From an uncultured Clostridia bacterium (lineage in GTDB: Bacteria; Bacillota; Clostridia; UBA1381), in assembly GCA_934476075.1 (NCBI GenBank), contig CAKSNH010000001.1, positions 1 through 64,000 on the forward strand: a stretch of DNA of 64,000 bases, in the 5' to 3' direction. Under the pieces are notes generated by a model. It did no database searches, had not been told where the DNA came from, and worked only from the letters and a program-made list of their open reading frames with translations. Both the position numbers and the translations under genes were made by a program. Positions within the stretch are counted from its first letter, which is position 1. Every line of letters begins with the position of its first letter. Shown piece after piece: positions 35,109 to 45,403 of this stretch.

Positions 35109-37451
35109 GTGAGTAATAAGCACGAAGCACCAAAAAGGGTAAAACCCAAAGGTCAGTCCAATGTGGGGAGGATTTTCCGCAGAATAAGAAATGTTATTCT
35201 TGGACTTATACTTTTGGCGGCAGTGGTCGGCACAGGTATATTTGCGGGTATGTTTGTGGCTGTTTCAAAGGAAATGGAAGACCTTAATATCGAAAATGCC
35301 GCATTGAATTTCTCATCATTTATATATGCTGATGATGAAAACGGAAACTCGGTTCAAATTGACCATTTATATGATGAAAGCAATCGTATATGGGTAGATT
35401 CCGAGGAGATACCTAAACGAATGAAAGATGCGGTTGTGTCGATAGAGGACGAACGTTTTTATAAACATATCGGATTTGACTTTAAAAGAACATCGGGTGC
35501 TTTTATAAAATGGACATTGCATAAGTTCGGTATCGGCGACGCCTCTTACGGCGGAAGTACGATAACACAGCAGCTTATAAAAAACATAACAAATGAAAGC
35601 GAAAAAACCGCTACAAGAAAAATCAACGAAATTATGCGTGCGGTTGCACTTGAAAGACAGCTGTCAAAAGATGAGATACTGACCATGTATCTAAATATTG
35701 TATATTTTGCTAACAACTGTTACGGTGTACAGGCGGCATCAAATGCGTATTTTGACAAAGATGTAAGCGAACTGTCGTTGGCACAGACGGCGGCTATTGC
35801 CGGTATCACACAAAAACCGGCGGCATTTGACCCGTTTAAACACCCTGATAAAACAGTTGAAAAGAGAAATATTGTTTTGAGCAAAATGCTTGAATTGGGA
35901 TATATTTCGCAAAGCGAATATGATAGTGCCGTTGCGGAAGAATTGGTTGTAAACAAATCATATCAGGCTAAAAAGGCACAGATTTCGTCTTACTTTGTAG
36001 ACCAGGTTATAAATGATGTAATAAATGATTTGCAGACAAGACGAGGATATTCCGAAAACTATGCTAAACAACAGTTGTATAACGGCGGACTTAGAGTCTA
36101 CACAACAATGGATATGAGTATTCAGTCCATTATGGAGAATGTATTTACAGATACAAGCAATTTTCCGAAAGTGTCGGCACAGTCGGCAATGATTATTATT
36201 GACCCATATACGGGGCAGGTAAAAGGTATAGTCGGCGGTTTGGGCAAAAAGACCGAAAGCAGAGGTTTGAACAGAGCAACACAAGCGTACAGACAACCGG
36301 GTTCTTCTATAAAACCGCTGTCCGTTTATGCGGCAGCTTACGAAAACGGGAAACTTACATCTGCATCGGTTATACACGATGAGGCGGTAACTTACGGTTC
36401 ATGGTCACCGAAAAACTCATACAGCGGGTTTAAGGGGAGTATGCTTCCGAGAAAAGCGGTTGAGATTTCGGCAAATATTCCTGCGGTTAAGGTTCTTGAC
36501 GAGTCGGGCGTAAACTATGCATATAATTTCATGAAAAATACATTGAATTTCTCGCAAATTGACGAGAGAGATATTGGTTTGAGTCCATTGGCTTTGGGTG
36601 GTTTGACAGTTGGTGCGTCACCTAAGGAAATGGCGGCGGCTTACGGTATTTTTGTAAACGGCGGTAAATATATCACACCGTACACATATACAAAGGTAGT
36701 CGATGAAAGCGGAAAAGTTCTGCTTGAAAACGAGGCAAAGGGCACACAGGCAATAAGTGCGGAGAACGCATTTATTGTATCGGATTTGCTTAGTGAAGTT
36801 GTAAACGGTACTGCCGGTACAGGTCGTGCGGCAAAATTATCAAAAATGCCGACATACGGTAAAACCGGTACAACAAATGATGATAAAGACAGATGGTTCG
36901 TCGGTTTTACACCATATTATGTCGGTGCGGTATGGTACGGATTTGACCAGCCGAAGTCGATTAAATCGGCAGGTGTAAGCTATAATCCGTCTACACGAGT
37001 GTGGAAAACCGTTATGGAACAGGTGCACAAGAATTTGGCAGTTAAGGAAATATCTATGCCGAGCGATATTGTTTCCGAGGAGATTTGCTCGTATTCGGGA
37101 ATGAAAGCAAAGAGCGGCTGTTCGGCACATATCGAATATTTTGCAAAGGGCACACAGCCAAAATCGTTATGTCATTCATCGCACAGCGGAAAGGCGGAAA
37201 CCTCGGAGGAAGACGAGGACATTCACAACAGTGAAAATGCTGAGGCAAATGAAGAATTGAATAATTCATCGGAAAATAATACAACAACGGAGCATACAGC
37301 ATCTCCGTCACCGACATCAACAAAAGAACCTCAAAAATCAACACCATCTCCTATTGATATAGATGATACCCCTGCACCTACAAAGCGTCCCGCCGCAACA
37401 AGCGAGCCTGCAAAATCATCGCCTACACCGGAAGTTATTGATTTAGGATAA
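35109..37451 (+). CDS. Class A penicillin-binding protein (PBP1A family)
   Basis: Bifunctional peptidoglycan synthase of 780 aa. A short cytoplasmic tail and one membrane helix (VILGLILLAAVVGTGIFAGM) are followed by a GT51 glycosyltransferase domain (catalytic Glu in VVSIEDERFYKHIGFD; YGGSTITQQLIKN; RKINEIMRAVALE). The transpeptidase domain has the S-x-x-K motif GSSIKP (Ser399) and the KTGTT box. The C-terminus is a Ser/Thr/Pro-rich tail, probably disordered in the wall. AGGAGG (35095-35100) lies eight bases ahead of GTG 35109; an in-frame ATG at 35058 is possible but has no ribosome-binding site. It has its own promoter and terminator. Confidence 0.93.
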   Translation: MSNKHEAPKRVKPKGQSNVGRIFRRIRNVILGLILLAAVVGTGIFAGMFVAVSKEMEDLNIENAALNFSSFIYADDENGNSVQIDHLYDESNRIWVDSEEIPKRMKDAVVSIEDERFYKHIGFDFKRTSGAFIKWTLHKFGIGDASYGGSTITQQLIKNITNESEKTATRKINEIMRAVALERQLSKDEILTMYLNIVYFANNCYGVQAASNAYFDKDVSELSLAQTAAIAGITQKPAAFDPFKHPDKTVEKRNIVLSKMLELGYISQSEYDSAVAEELVVNKSYQAKKAQISSYFVDQVINDVINDLQTRRGYSENYAKQQLYNGGLRVYTTMDMSIQSIMENVFTDTSNFPKVSAQSAMIIIDPYTGQVKGIVGGLGKKTESRGLNRATQAYRQPGSSIKPLSVYAAAYENGKLTSASVIHDEAVTYGSWSPKNSYSGFKGSMLPRKAVEISANIPAVKVLDESGVNYAYNFMKNTLNFSQIDERDIGLSPLALGGLTVGASPKEMAAAYGIFVNGGKYITPYTYTKVVDESGKVLLENEAKGTQAISAENAFIVSDLLSEVVNGTAGTGRAAKLSKMPTYGKTGTTNDDKDRWFVGFTPYYVGAVWYGFDQPKSIKSAGVSYNPSTRVWKTVMEQVHKNLAVKEISMPSDIVSEEICSYSGMKAKSGCSAHIEYFAKGTQPKSLCHSSHSGKAETSEEDEDIHNSENAEANEELNNSSENNTTTEHTASPSPTSTKEPQKSTPSPIDIDDTPAPTKRPAATSEPAKSSPTPEVIDLG

Positions 37452-37454
37452 TAT

Positions 37455-37497
37455 AAAACGAAACATATCTTTGATAATTGATATGTTTCGTTTTTTT
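37455..37497 (+). terminator. Terminator of the PBP1A gene
   Basis: Perfect 15-bp stem (AAAACGAAACATATC, 37455-37469, with 37480-37494), followed by more T residues. The A-rich far side allows it to serve the convergent AraC gene too. Confidence 0.9.
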
Positions 37498-37514
37498 GTT
37501 GCAAATTAAATATT

Positions 37515-38372
37515 TTATGTGAAATCACGGCGGTATTGCAGTGGCCGCTGACCTGTGTGCTTTTTAAAATGGTTTATGAAATTGCTTGTATCGGCGAAAC
37601 CGCAATCCTCGGCTATTTCAGATACCGACTTGTCGGTGGTGCGAAGAAGAATTTTAGACATATTAATTCGGTAAGCGGTTAAATAATTGTACGGTGTAAC
37701 ACCCATGACTCGGCTGAACAGGCGGATAAAATGATATTTTGAAATATGTATTTCCCGTATAATATCGTCCACGGTAATATTTTCGCTGTAATGGGATTTG
37801 ATAAATTTTAACGCATATGCGATGTTTTTTTCATGCTCCTTTCGGGAGTTCTGCTGTTCATTCTCCATTGCGGAGTTTACAAGTATACGAAACAAATCAT
37901 GTATTTTCAGTGACGTTTCAATGCTTCCCGAAATATTATTGTTTTTCGTGTTTGCAAGAATTGATTTTAATTGTTCGGAAAAAGTGTCGGTATCGTTGAC
38001 AATAATGGCATATTCTTTACGCTGATACAGAATGTCAAACAGAGTTTGTGCGGCACTGCCGTTGAAATGCACCCAAAAAAATTCCCATTCGTCGGTCACT
38101 GAAAAATATTTGTGGTATTTACGGCAATCAATCACAACCGCACAATTTTTATTAACAGCAATTTCAGTATCGCTCGTTATGACTTTTCCGGCTCCGTTTA
38201 CGGTATAGATAAGAAGATAACTGTCATGCTCGTTCCGCTCCACAACATAGTCACGCTCAGCATTAAAATGTCCCGTTTCGGTAATATAAAACGGCAGAGT
38301 CATTGCAACGGTTGACGGTGTAGCGGTAAGCCAAAGTGAATTATCCGATATTTTTTCATTATATTTTCCCAT
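37515..38372 (-). CDS. AraC-family transcriptional regulator
   Basis: Sugar-responsive type regulator of 285 aa. The N-terminal half is an AraC-type cupin that would bind a ligand (VERNEHDSYLLIYTVNGAG, FFWVHFNGSAA). The C-terminal half has two helix-turn-helix motifs (ITVDDIIREIHISKYHFIRL and SVSEIAEDCGFADTSNFINH) with the family signature HTGQRPLQYRR. AAGGTGG upstream selects ATG 38372. It is divergent from the DUF5107-GH2 operon and most likely activates it; that is inference from position and from the weak -35 of that operon. Confidence 0.88.
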   Translation of the reverse strand: MGKYNEKISDNSLWLTATPSTVAMTLPFYITETGHFNAERDYVVERNEHDSYLLIYTVNGAGKVITSDTEIAVNKNCAVVIDCRKYHKYFSVTDEWEFFWVHFNGSAAQTLFDILYQRKEYAIIVNDTDTFSEQLKSILANTKNNNISGSIETSLKIHDLFRILVNSAMENEQQNSRKEHEKNIAYALKFIKSHYSENITVDDIIREIHISKYHFIRLFSRVMGVTPYNYLTAYRINMSKILLRTTDKSVSEIAEDCGFADTSNFINHFKKHTGQRPLQYRRDFT

Positions 38373-38453
38373 AGAAATCCCACCTTTTAAAATCAGTATA
38401 GCACATTTGAAAATATAAAGCAATAATTTCATATTTTCGAGCAATAATAACTA

Positions 38454-38482
38454 GTGATTTTTTGATATGGTGCGTGTATAAT
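38454..38482 (+). promoter_or_regulatory. Candidate activator-dependent promoter of the DUF5107-GH2 operon
   Basis: A perfect TATAAT (38477-38482) lies 17 bases after a poor -35 (GTGATT, 3 of 6). A weak -35 is usual where an AraC protein recruits polymerase. Confidence 0.4.
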
Positions 38483-38530
38483 GTAATTAAAGAAAAACGA
38501 AAATACATTGGTCGGGAGGAATTAAAAAAT

Positions 38531-41500
38531 ATGAGTAAAGTAATTTTAAGACAAGAGAAAGTGACAATACCTACATATGAAATTTCGGAATATGACAAAA
38601 ACCCTATGTTCCTTGAAAAGCGTGTATATCAGGGTTCGAGCGGACGTGTTTATCCGCACCCTGTATGCGAGGGTGTTTCAGACGTGAAAACAGATAAGGA
38701 ATACAACGCAATTTTCCTTGAAAATGATTATATCCTTGTTATGATTTTGCCTGAAATCGGCGGTAAAATCCAACGCTTGTATGACAAGACAAACGGCTAT
38801 GACGCAGTATACTACAACGAAGTTATAAAACCGGCATTGGTAGGTCTTGCAGGTCCGTGGATTAGCGGAGGTATTGAATTTAACTGGCCTCAGCACCACA
38901 GACCGTCAACGTTCGACAGTGTTGATTATACAATCGAAGAAAATGCAGACGGCTCGGTTACGGTATGGGTCGGCGAAACAGAAAAAATGTTTCACACAAA
39001 AGGCATGGCGGGATTTACGGTATATCCTGACAAGGCATATCTTGAAATTAAAGGACAAGTATACAACCCGACTGACAGACCGCAGACTTTCCTATGGTGG
39101 GCAAATCCGGCGGTAGCGGTTAATGACTACACACAATCCATTTTTCCGCCCGATGTTCATGCGGTAATGGACCACGGCAAGCGTGCAGTATCAAAGTTCC
39201 CTATTGCGGACAGCGTATATTACAAATTTGATTACGCACCGGGAACTGATATTTCAAGATACAAGAATATCCCTGTGCCGACATCATATATGGCATATCA
39301 CTCGGATTTCAATTTTATCGGTAACTATGACTATGAGAAACAAGCCGGACTTTTGCATATCGCCGACCACCACATATCTCCCGGTAAAAAGCAATGGACG
39401 TGGGGAAACGGTGATTTCGGCAGAGCCTGGGACAGAAATCTTACAGACGAAAACGGTCCGTACATTGAACTTATGACAGGTATGTTCACTGACAATCAGC
39501 CTGACTTCACATTCCTTAAACCGTATGAAGAAAAGAGTTTTGTTCAATATTTTATGCCTTATAAGGCAGTCGGTCAAATCAAGAATGCGTCGCTTGACGC
39601 CGCAGTGAACGCCGATTATCAAGACGGCGAACTGAAAATTACAGTATATTCACCGTCGGGACTTGAAAATGCGGAGATGGAAGTAATAAGCAAGGGCAAG
39701 ACTGTTTATACAAATAAATTCAGTATAAAAACAGCAGAAGTGCTTACATTCTCTGTGCCTGTTGATGACAATAAAGAGTTTGAAATCAATATAAAGAAAG
39801 ACGGCAAAACTATACTTAGCTGTGCTCCTGTTGAAAATACAGAGCCTGTTCCGTCACCGGCAGAGGAAATCCCTGCTCCCGAAAAATTAGAAACAACTGA
39901 AAAATTATTCCTTGCCGCAACTCATTTGGAGCAGTATCGCCATGCTACATATTCGCCTGAGGACTATTATCTGGAAGGCTTGAAGCGTGATGAGTCGGAT
40001 ATTCGTTTGAATAACGGATACGGCAAATACCTTTACAATAAGGGTCGCTTTAAAGAAAGCGAAAAATATTTCCGTGCGGCGATAAAATCGTCAACATGGA
40101 AAAATCCAAATCCGTATGACTGCGAACCGTACTATAATTTTGGTCTTGCACTTTTGAAACAGGGCGAAACTGATAAGGCATTTGACTCATTCTACAAAGC
40201 CGTATGGGACGGAAATATGCAGGATAAAGCGTTTTACAGATTGGCTTGCATTGCGGTAATGCGTGGTGACCTTACCGACGCATTGGAATATATTGAAAAA
40301 TCGCTAGTCAAGGGATTGCACAATCTGAAAGCACGAGCATTAAAAACTGCATTGCTGAGATTGACAGGTTGCAATGACGAGGCAATCGCATTTGCAAACG
40401 AAACGAAGAAAATCGACGCACTTGACCACAGCTGTCGTTATGAATTATACCGTTTGACAGGCAACGGACTTGACGAACTAAAAGCGGTAATGCGTGGCGA
40501 CAACCATAATTATATAGAACTTGCAAACACATATGCAGATGCGTATATGTTTGACGAGGCAGCAAAGATATTATCGCTTGCACCTAATGCAAATGAACCG
40601 ATGGTGCACTATTATATGTATCGGTTCACAGGCGAAAAAGCCGAGCTTGAAAAAGCGGAAAAAGCCGACAGTTTGTACTGTTTTCCAAATCGTTTGGAGG
40701 ATATTGCGGTATTGGAAAACGCAATTAAAAACGGCGGTGAATATGCAAAATATTATCTTGGCTGTTTGTTCTATGACAAAGGAAGATGGCAGGAATCGCA
40801 AGTGCTTTGGGAAAGCTGTGCCGACAAGATTTCACTTGCCACCGTATACAGAAATTTGTCGCTTGTATATTACAACAAACTGCATAATGCCGATAAGGCA
40901 CAGACTGCACTTGAAAGAGCATTTGCAATGGATAAGACAGATGCGAGAGTATTCTTTGAGCTTGACCAGCTTTACAAGACTCTTAACTATTCGCTTGAAA
41001 AACGTCTTGACAATATGAACAGCAATGCCGAATTATTGGAAAAACGTGATGATTTATACACAGAATATATTACGTTGCTAAACCTGAACGGCGAATACAT
41101 GAATGCGTATAATCGTATTATGAATCATAATTTTCACCCGTGGGAGGGCGGAGAAGGTAAAATCCCTGCACAATACAGAATTGCACTTATGGGTATGGCA
41201 AAAACTGCGGACAGAGAAGATGCGATAAAATATCTTGAACAGGCACTTGTATATCCGCATAACTTAGGTGAAGGCAAGCTAATCGGCAATACCGACAGCG
41301 ATATATATTATATGCTCGGCGGATTGTATGAAGATAAGGCAAAAGCGGAAAATGCGTATAAATTGGCGTCACGAGGCGAATTTGAACTATCGTCAGCGAT
41401 GTATTACAATGACCAGCCGCCGCAAATGCTTTACTATGCCGCAAAAGCATTGGAAAAATTGGGTGACCGCAAAGAATCGGAAAATCGCTTTAACAAGTTT

Positions 41501-41746
41501 ATAGAATATGCAAATACACATATGAATGATACAGTAAAAATTGAATATTTTGCAGTATCATTGCCTGATTTCCTTATTTTTGAGGGTGACCTGAACAAGA
41601 ATAATCGTGTACACTGCTGTTTAATGGCGGCACTTGGATATATGGGCTTGGGCGAAAATGCAAAAGCAAAAGAATATGCCGAAAAAGGACTTGCCGAAAA
41701 CGGCTGTAACGGTGAACTTCGTAAAGTTTTAATGGAGATAGAATAA
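38531..41746 (+). CDS. DUF5107 and tetratricopeptide-repeat protein
   Basis: Cytoplasmic protein of 1071 aa with no signal peptide. Residues about 20-360 match DUF5107, a domain with a galactose-mutarotase-like beta-sandwich (YQGSSGRVYPHPVCEGVSD, LPEIGGKIQRLYDKTNGYD, GGIEFNWPQHHRPS, MTGMFTDNQPDFTFL). The remainder is helical with TPR-like pairs (NNGYGKYLYNKGRFKESEKY, FNFGLALLKQGETDKAF-like units). Family members sit beside glycoside hydrolases and are thought to bind or convert sugars, but the activity is not established. GGGAGG (38514-38519) precedes ATG 38531. Its TAA overlaps the ATG of the GH2 gene (TAATG), so the products are made together. Confidence 0.82.
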   Translation: MSKVILRQEKVTIPTYEISEYDKNPMFLEKRVYQGSSGRVYPHPVCEGVSDVKTDKEYNAIFLENDYILVMILPEIGGKIQRLYDKTNGYDAVYYNEVIKPALVGLAGPWISGGIEFNWPQHHRPSTFDSVDYTIEENADGSVTVWVGETEKMFHTKGMAGFTVYPDKAYLEIKGQVYNPTDRPQTFLWWANPAVAVNDYTQSIFPPDVHAVMDHGKRAVSKFPIADSVYYKFDYAPGTDISRYKNIPVPTSYMAYHSDFNFIGNYDYEKQAGLLHIADHHISPGKKQWTWGNGDFGRAWDRNLTDENGPYIELMTGMFTDNQPDFTFLKPYEEKSFVQYFMPYKAVGQIKNASLDAAVNADYQDGELKITVYSPSGLENAEMEVISKGKTVYTNKFSIKTAEVLTFSVPVDDNKEFEINIKKDGKTILSCAPVENTEPVPSPAEEIPAPEKLETTEKLFLAATHLEQYRHATYSPEDYYLEGLKRDESDIRLNNGYGKYLYNKGRFKESEKYFRAAIKSSTWKNPNPYDCEPYYNFGLALLKQGETDKAFDSFYKAVWDGNMQDKAFYRLACIAVMRGDLTDALEYIEKSLVKGLHNLKARALKTALLRLTGCNDEAIAFANETKKIDALDHSCRYELYRLTGNGLDELKAVMRGDNHNYIELANTYADAYMFDEAAKILSLAPNANEPMVHYYMYRFTGEKAELEKAEKADSLYCFPNRLEDIAVLENAIKNGGEYAKYYLGCLFYDKGRWQESQVLWESCADKISLATVYRNLSLVYYNKLHNADKAQTALERAFAMDKTDARVFFELDQLYKTLNYSLEKRLDNMNSNAELLEKRDDLYTEYITLLNLNGEYMNAYNRIMNHNFHPWEGGEGKIPAQYRIALMGMAKTADREDAIKYLEQALVYPHNLGEGKLIGNTDSDIYYMLGGLYEDKAKAENAYKLASRGEFELSSAMYYNDQPPQMLYYAAKALEKLGDRKESENRFNKFIEYANTHMNDTVKIEYFAVSLPDFLIFEGDLNKNNRVHCCLMAALGYMGLGENAKAKEYAEKGLAENGCNGELRKVLMEIE

Positions 41747-44307
41747 TGAAAACAATAGATTTAAGCGGTAAATGGCGTTATAAAACAGATGAAACGGGGA
41801 CATATAATTTCACGGGCGAAAAATTTGCAGACAACGGATTTAATCTTCCGGGGTCTGCCTGTGAAAACGGTATAGGCAAAAAACAGGAATACTATACCGA
41901 GCTTACCAAAGAGGCAGTGCGTGCACCGAGAGAGCGATACGAATATATCGCTCCTCTTTGGCTGCAACGGGATATTGACGTTCCGAGTGACATTGACGGA
42001 AAAAGCGTGCGTTTATTTTTGGAGCGTGTCAATATTGCATCGGAATTATGGATTGACGACAAAAAAATTGACAGACAAATTATTGAACTTTCCGCACCGC
42101 ACATATACAATCTAAATAAAAAAATCACTTCGGGCACACATATGATTACGCTTAGAATTGACAACAGAAATCTTTTAAATCTCGATTATATGGCGAGCGG
42201 ATACAGTGTTGATACGCAAGGATATTGGAACGGTATTATCGGGAAAATTGAGTTGCAGTATGAGGATATATTCCATATTGACAATGTACAGGTTTATCCC
42301 GATGACAGCGGCATTGACATTAAGGTGACGGAAACATCAGATGTCCGCTCTCCGTTTGTGCATAAAGACGCTGTAATAGAACTGAGCGTAACCGCTCCCA
42401 ATGGAAAAGAATTAGCCAAAAAGCAATTTAACATTAAATTGTACAATTCAAAGCAAGTGGACTATTTGAGATACGATATAGATGATATAGTGTATTGGAG
42501 CGAGTTTAATCCTGCATTGTACACATTAAATGTAACATATGTTTGTGGGGACACAAAAGATGCAAAATCAGTCCGTTTCGGAATGAGAACAATTAAATCG
42601 GAAAACAAACGCATATTGTTAAACGGCAGACAAATTTCGCTGAGAGGTACAATAGACTGTGCCATTTATCCTATGACCGGGTATCCGCCGACAGATAAAG
42701 CGGTGTGGGAAAAGAATTTTAAAACAATTCAAAGCTATGGACTTAACCATGTACGTTTTCATGCGTGGTGTCCGCCGGAAGGAGCATTCGAGGCGGCTGA
42801 TGAATTGGGATTGTATATATCGGCGGAAATGCCGCTTTGGTTAAACCGTGACGTATGTGCATTGGAAACAGGCGAGGATTCTATACACCGTCAGTATTTT
42901 ATGAATGAGGCAATAAACATTTCCAAAACGTACGGCAATCACCCGTCATTTATAATGTTCTCAAACGGAAACGAAAATATGGGCGATTTTGAACTTTTAA
43001 ACGATATTATCACTTGTGTAAAAGCATATGACAACCGCAGATTATATACGCTTACAACCAATTTTGACCACCCTGTTATGCCGTGTGAAGATTATCTTTG
43101 TGCGTATGAGGCATACGAAAATCCTGTGCGTATACAAAATCGTCAGGACGAGGCGGCGAAAAATACCGCACTTAATTATGATAAAGCTGTTTCCGATACT
43201 CCCGTACCGATTATATCGTTTGAGGTCGGACAGTATTGTGTATACCCGAATGTGGATTTGACCGACAGCTACACAGGCAATATGATGGCGGTAAATCTTG
43301 ATATTATCAGAAAGTTCATGATTGGAAAGGGAGTGTATCACAGATTAAATGATTATATAAAAGCGTCGGGGGATTTGGCGGTTAAGCTATACAAAGAGGA
43401 TATTGAGGCGGCACTCAGAACGAAAGATTTCGGCGGTTTTGAATTGCTGTCATTGTGTGATTATACAGGGCAGAGCACGGCAACTATCGGTATATTGGAC
43501 GTATTTTTCAATAGCAAGGGACTTATTTCGCCCGAAAAATTCAGTGAATTTGCAGGCAATGTTGTACCGCTGTTTATGGCAAAACGTATTTTTACAAATA
43601 CCGAAACATTAGATGCAGAGCTTGGTCTATACAATTTCGGTGAAACTAAAATTGACGAGCCGCAATATAATGTAAGTATCTGTAACGGTGAGGAATTGTT
43701 CTATCAATGTAATACGAGGGACACAAAAATAAGCGTACCGCTTGATAATATAAAAAAGTCGGCACAGCTTAATGTTATTGTTGAAGTTGGGGGACATAAA
43801 AATGAGTGGCGTATATTTGTATTTGCAGAATGTGAAAATACCGCAGATGTAAAATATGTCAGAACACAAGACGAATTAAAGCAAATATGCGAAACGGGCG
43901 GAAAGGCAATAGTAACAAAAAATTGTTTTGAAAATCCTATTGACGGCAGCTTTATTCCTGTATTTTGGTCGCCCGTGCATTTTCCGTCAAAGAAACCGTG
44001 CGGTGCGATAATCGATAACAAGCACAGGATATTTAACGATTTCCCGACAGAGAAATATCCAGATTATCAATGGAAACGTCTTTTGGAAAATTCGGTCGGA
44101 GCGGATATTTCAAAATTTGACACCGATATAAAAATGATTATTGAAACAGTGCCGAATTTCTTTGATAATACAAAGTCCTCGCCATTATTTGAAACAAAAA
44201 TCGGAAATGCGGATTTGTTGTTCTGCGGATTTGATTTAGATGCGGATTATCCGGAAATGAAACAACTAAAATACAGCATAGAAAATTATTTTGCAAATGA
44301 AATGTAA
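41746..44307 (+). CDS. Glycoside hydrolase family 2
   Basis: Predicted exo-acting retaining glycosidase of 853 aa with no signal peptide, so it acts on imported oligosaccharides. Domain order: sugar-binding jelly roll (about 1-175, LSGKWRYKTDETG; FLERVNIASELWIDDKK), Ig-like sandwich (about 180-280), and a TIM barrel from about 285 (LRGTIDCAIYPMTGYPP, GLNHVRFHAWCPPEGAFEAA). The probable acid/base is Glu410 in SNGNEN and the probable nucleophile is Glu493 in ISFEVGQY. The specificity (galactoside, glucuronide, mannoside or other) cannot be read by eye. It is coupled to the DUF5107 gene and flanked by two AraC regulators. Confidence 0.88.
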   Translation: MKTIDLSGKWRYKTDETGTYNFTGEKFADNGFNLPGSACENGIGKKQEYYTELTKEAVRAPRERYEYIAPLWLQRDIDVPSDIDGKSVRLFLERVNIASELWIDDKKIDRQIIELSAPHIYNLNKKITSGTHMITLRIDNRNLLNLDYMASGYSVDTQGYWNGIIGKIELQYEDIFHIDNVQVYPDDSGIDIKVTETSDVRSPFVHKDAVIELSVTAPNGKELAKKQFNIKLYNSKQVDYLRYDIDDIVYWSEFNPALYTLNVTYVCGDTKDAKSVRFGMRTIKSENKRILLNGRQISLRGTIDCAIYPMTGYPPTDKAVWEKNFKTIQSYGLNHVRFHAWCPPEGAFEAADELGLYISAEMPLWLNRDVCALETGEDSIHRQYFMNEAINISKTYGNHPSFIMFSNGNENMGDFELLNDIITCVKAYDNRRLYTLTTNFDHPVMPCEDYLCAYEAYENPVRIQNRQDEAAKNTALNYDKAVSDTPVPIISFEVGQYCVYPNVDLTDSYTGNMMAVNLDIIRKFMIGKGVYHRLNDYIKASGDLAVKLYKEDIEAALRTKDFGGFELLSLCDYTGQSTATIGILDVFFNSKGLISPEKFSEFAGNVVPLFMAKRIFTNTETLDAELGLYNFGETKIDEPQYNVSICNGEELFYQCNTRDTKISVPLDNIKKSAQLNVIVEVGGHKNEWRIFVFAECENTADVKYVRTQDELKQICETGGKAIVTKNCFENPIDGSFIPVFWSPVHFPSKKPCGAIIDNKHRIFNDFPTEKYPDYQWKRLLENSVGADISKFDTDIKMIIETVPNFFDNTKSSPLFETKIGNADLLFCGFDLDADYPEMKQLKYSIENYFANEM

Positions 44308-44317
44308 TTATAATTTG

Positions 44318-44356
44318 AAAACAGTCTTAGACAATTTTGTTTGGGACTGTTTTTTG
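44318..44356 (+). terminator. Terminator of the DUF5107-GH2 operon
   Basis: AAAACAGTC (44318-44326) pairs with GACTGTTTT (44345-44353), extended inward by wobble pairs and followed by more T residues. Confidence 0.75.
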
Positions 44357-44369
44357 TTGCAAACAATTA

Positions 44370-44398
44370 TTGATGAAACCATTAATTTATGATAAAAT
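44370..44398 (+). promoter_or_regulatory. Promoter of the second AraC gene
   Basis: TTGATG (44370-44375), 17 bases, TAAAAT (44393-44398). Confidence 0.55.
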
Positions 44399-44432
44399 AA
44401 CAGAAAAAAGATAAAATATCGGGAGCGTTAAT

Positions 44433-45269
44433 ATGAAAAGAGCAGCATTTTCACCGCTTGGCAGGGTGTATGTAAAACACTTGAAATCAGATAAAAAATA
44501 TGATATGCCGGTACAGCATTATCATGACGGATACGAGGTGTATATTCATCTTGCCGGGAAAAGATATTTATTTTACGACAATATATGCTACACCTTGGAA
44601 CGTGGTGATTTGGTGTTTTTCAGACCGTTTGACATTCATTATACTGAAAGCCGTGAGGCAGATTATTATGAACGATATGTGGTTAATTTTCAATCCGATA
44701 TGTTGAATACGATTTTAACCGCAGCAGAACAAAATATATTATTTGACAAAATCAGTTCATGTGTTATACGTCTATCCGAAAGCGAAACAAACGATATATT
44801 CGGATATTTTGAACGTGTTGACGAATATGCCGGGCGAAAAGGATTTCTGAGCGAAAAATTACTTAGTACGGCAATTTTTCAGCTTATGTCAAAAGCAGTT
44901 GAGTATACCGAAAATAAAATCATAAATTCGGGCGGACAAATCGACCCGCAAATAATATCCGCATTAAAATATATAAACGAAAATTATAGTGAAAACATAT
45001 CTCTGGATATATTATCCGACGAAGTGCATATGAGCAAATATTATTTTTGCAGAAAATTTCATAAAACAACAGGTGCCGCTCCGCTCGAATATTTGAATAA
45101 CGTACGTCTTACAAAAGTACATAATCTGCTTATAAATACGAAAATGAGTATTGAAGAAATTTCAGACTTGACGGGATTTTCATCGGCGATAAACCTCACA
45201 AGAGCGTTTAAAAAGGTTTACGGACACTCGCCGAGGGCATTTAGAAAAGAGCATAGAAAGAACAATTAG
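44433..45269 (+). CDS. AraC-family transcriptional regulator
   Basis: Regulator of 278 aa. An N-terminal cupin with the typical HYHDGYEVYIHLAGKRYLFY and RGDLVFFRPFDIHYT segments would hold the ligand. The C-terminal double helix-turn-helix is visible (ISLDILSDEVHMSKYYFCRK; MSIEEISDLTGFSSAINLTR), closing with YGHSPRAFRKE. GGGAG precedes ATG 44433. It is not close in sequence to the AraC protein at 37.5 kb, so the locus has two different sensors. Confidence 0.87.
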   Translation: MKRAAFSPLGRVYVKHLKSDKKYDMPVQHYHDGYEVYIHLAGKRYLFYDNICYTLERGDLVFFRPFDIHYTESREADYYERYVVNFQSDMLNTILTAAEQNILFDKISSCVIRLSESETNDIFGYFERVDEYAGRKGFLSEKLLSTAIFQLMSKAVEYTENKIINSGGQIDPQIISALKYINENYSENISLDILSDEVHMSKYYFCRKFHKTTGAAPLEYLNNVRLTKVHNLLINTKMSIEEISDLTGFSSAINLTRAFKKVYGHSPRAFRKEHRKNN

Positions 45270-45322
45270 CATAAATTATCAAGAATATGTTCTTTGATTT
45301 GCATAATTTTTTAGATAATGCT

Positions 45323-45365
45323 AACAGTATTTTTTGCAATATCAACAATAATACTGTTTTTTATT
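45323..45365 (+). terminator. Terminator of the second AraC gene
   Basis: AACAGTATT (45323-45331) pairs with AATACTGTT (45350-45358), followed by TTTTATT. The T-tail abuts the next promoter. Confidence 0.65.
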
Positions 45366-45392
45366 GAACTTTAAATTTTTTTATGCTATAAT
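45364..45392 (+). promoter_or_regulatory. SigA promoter of the pantothenate operon
   Basis: TTGAAC (45364-45369), 17 bases, perfect TATAAT (45387-45392). The start point near 45399 lies only about five bases before the first ATG of the operon. Confidence 0.65.
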
Positions 45393-45403
45393 GACGATAG
45401 GTA

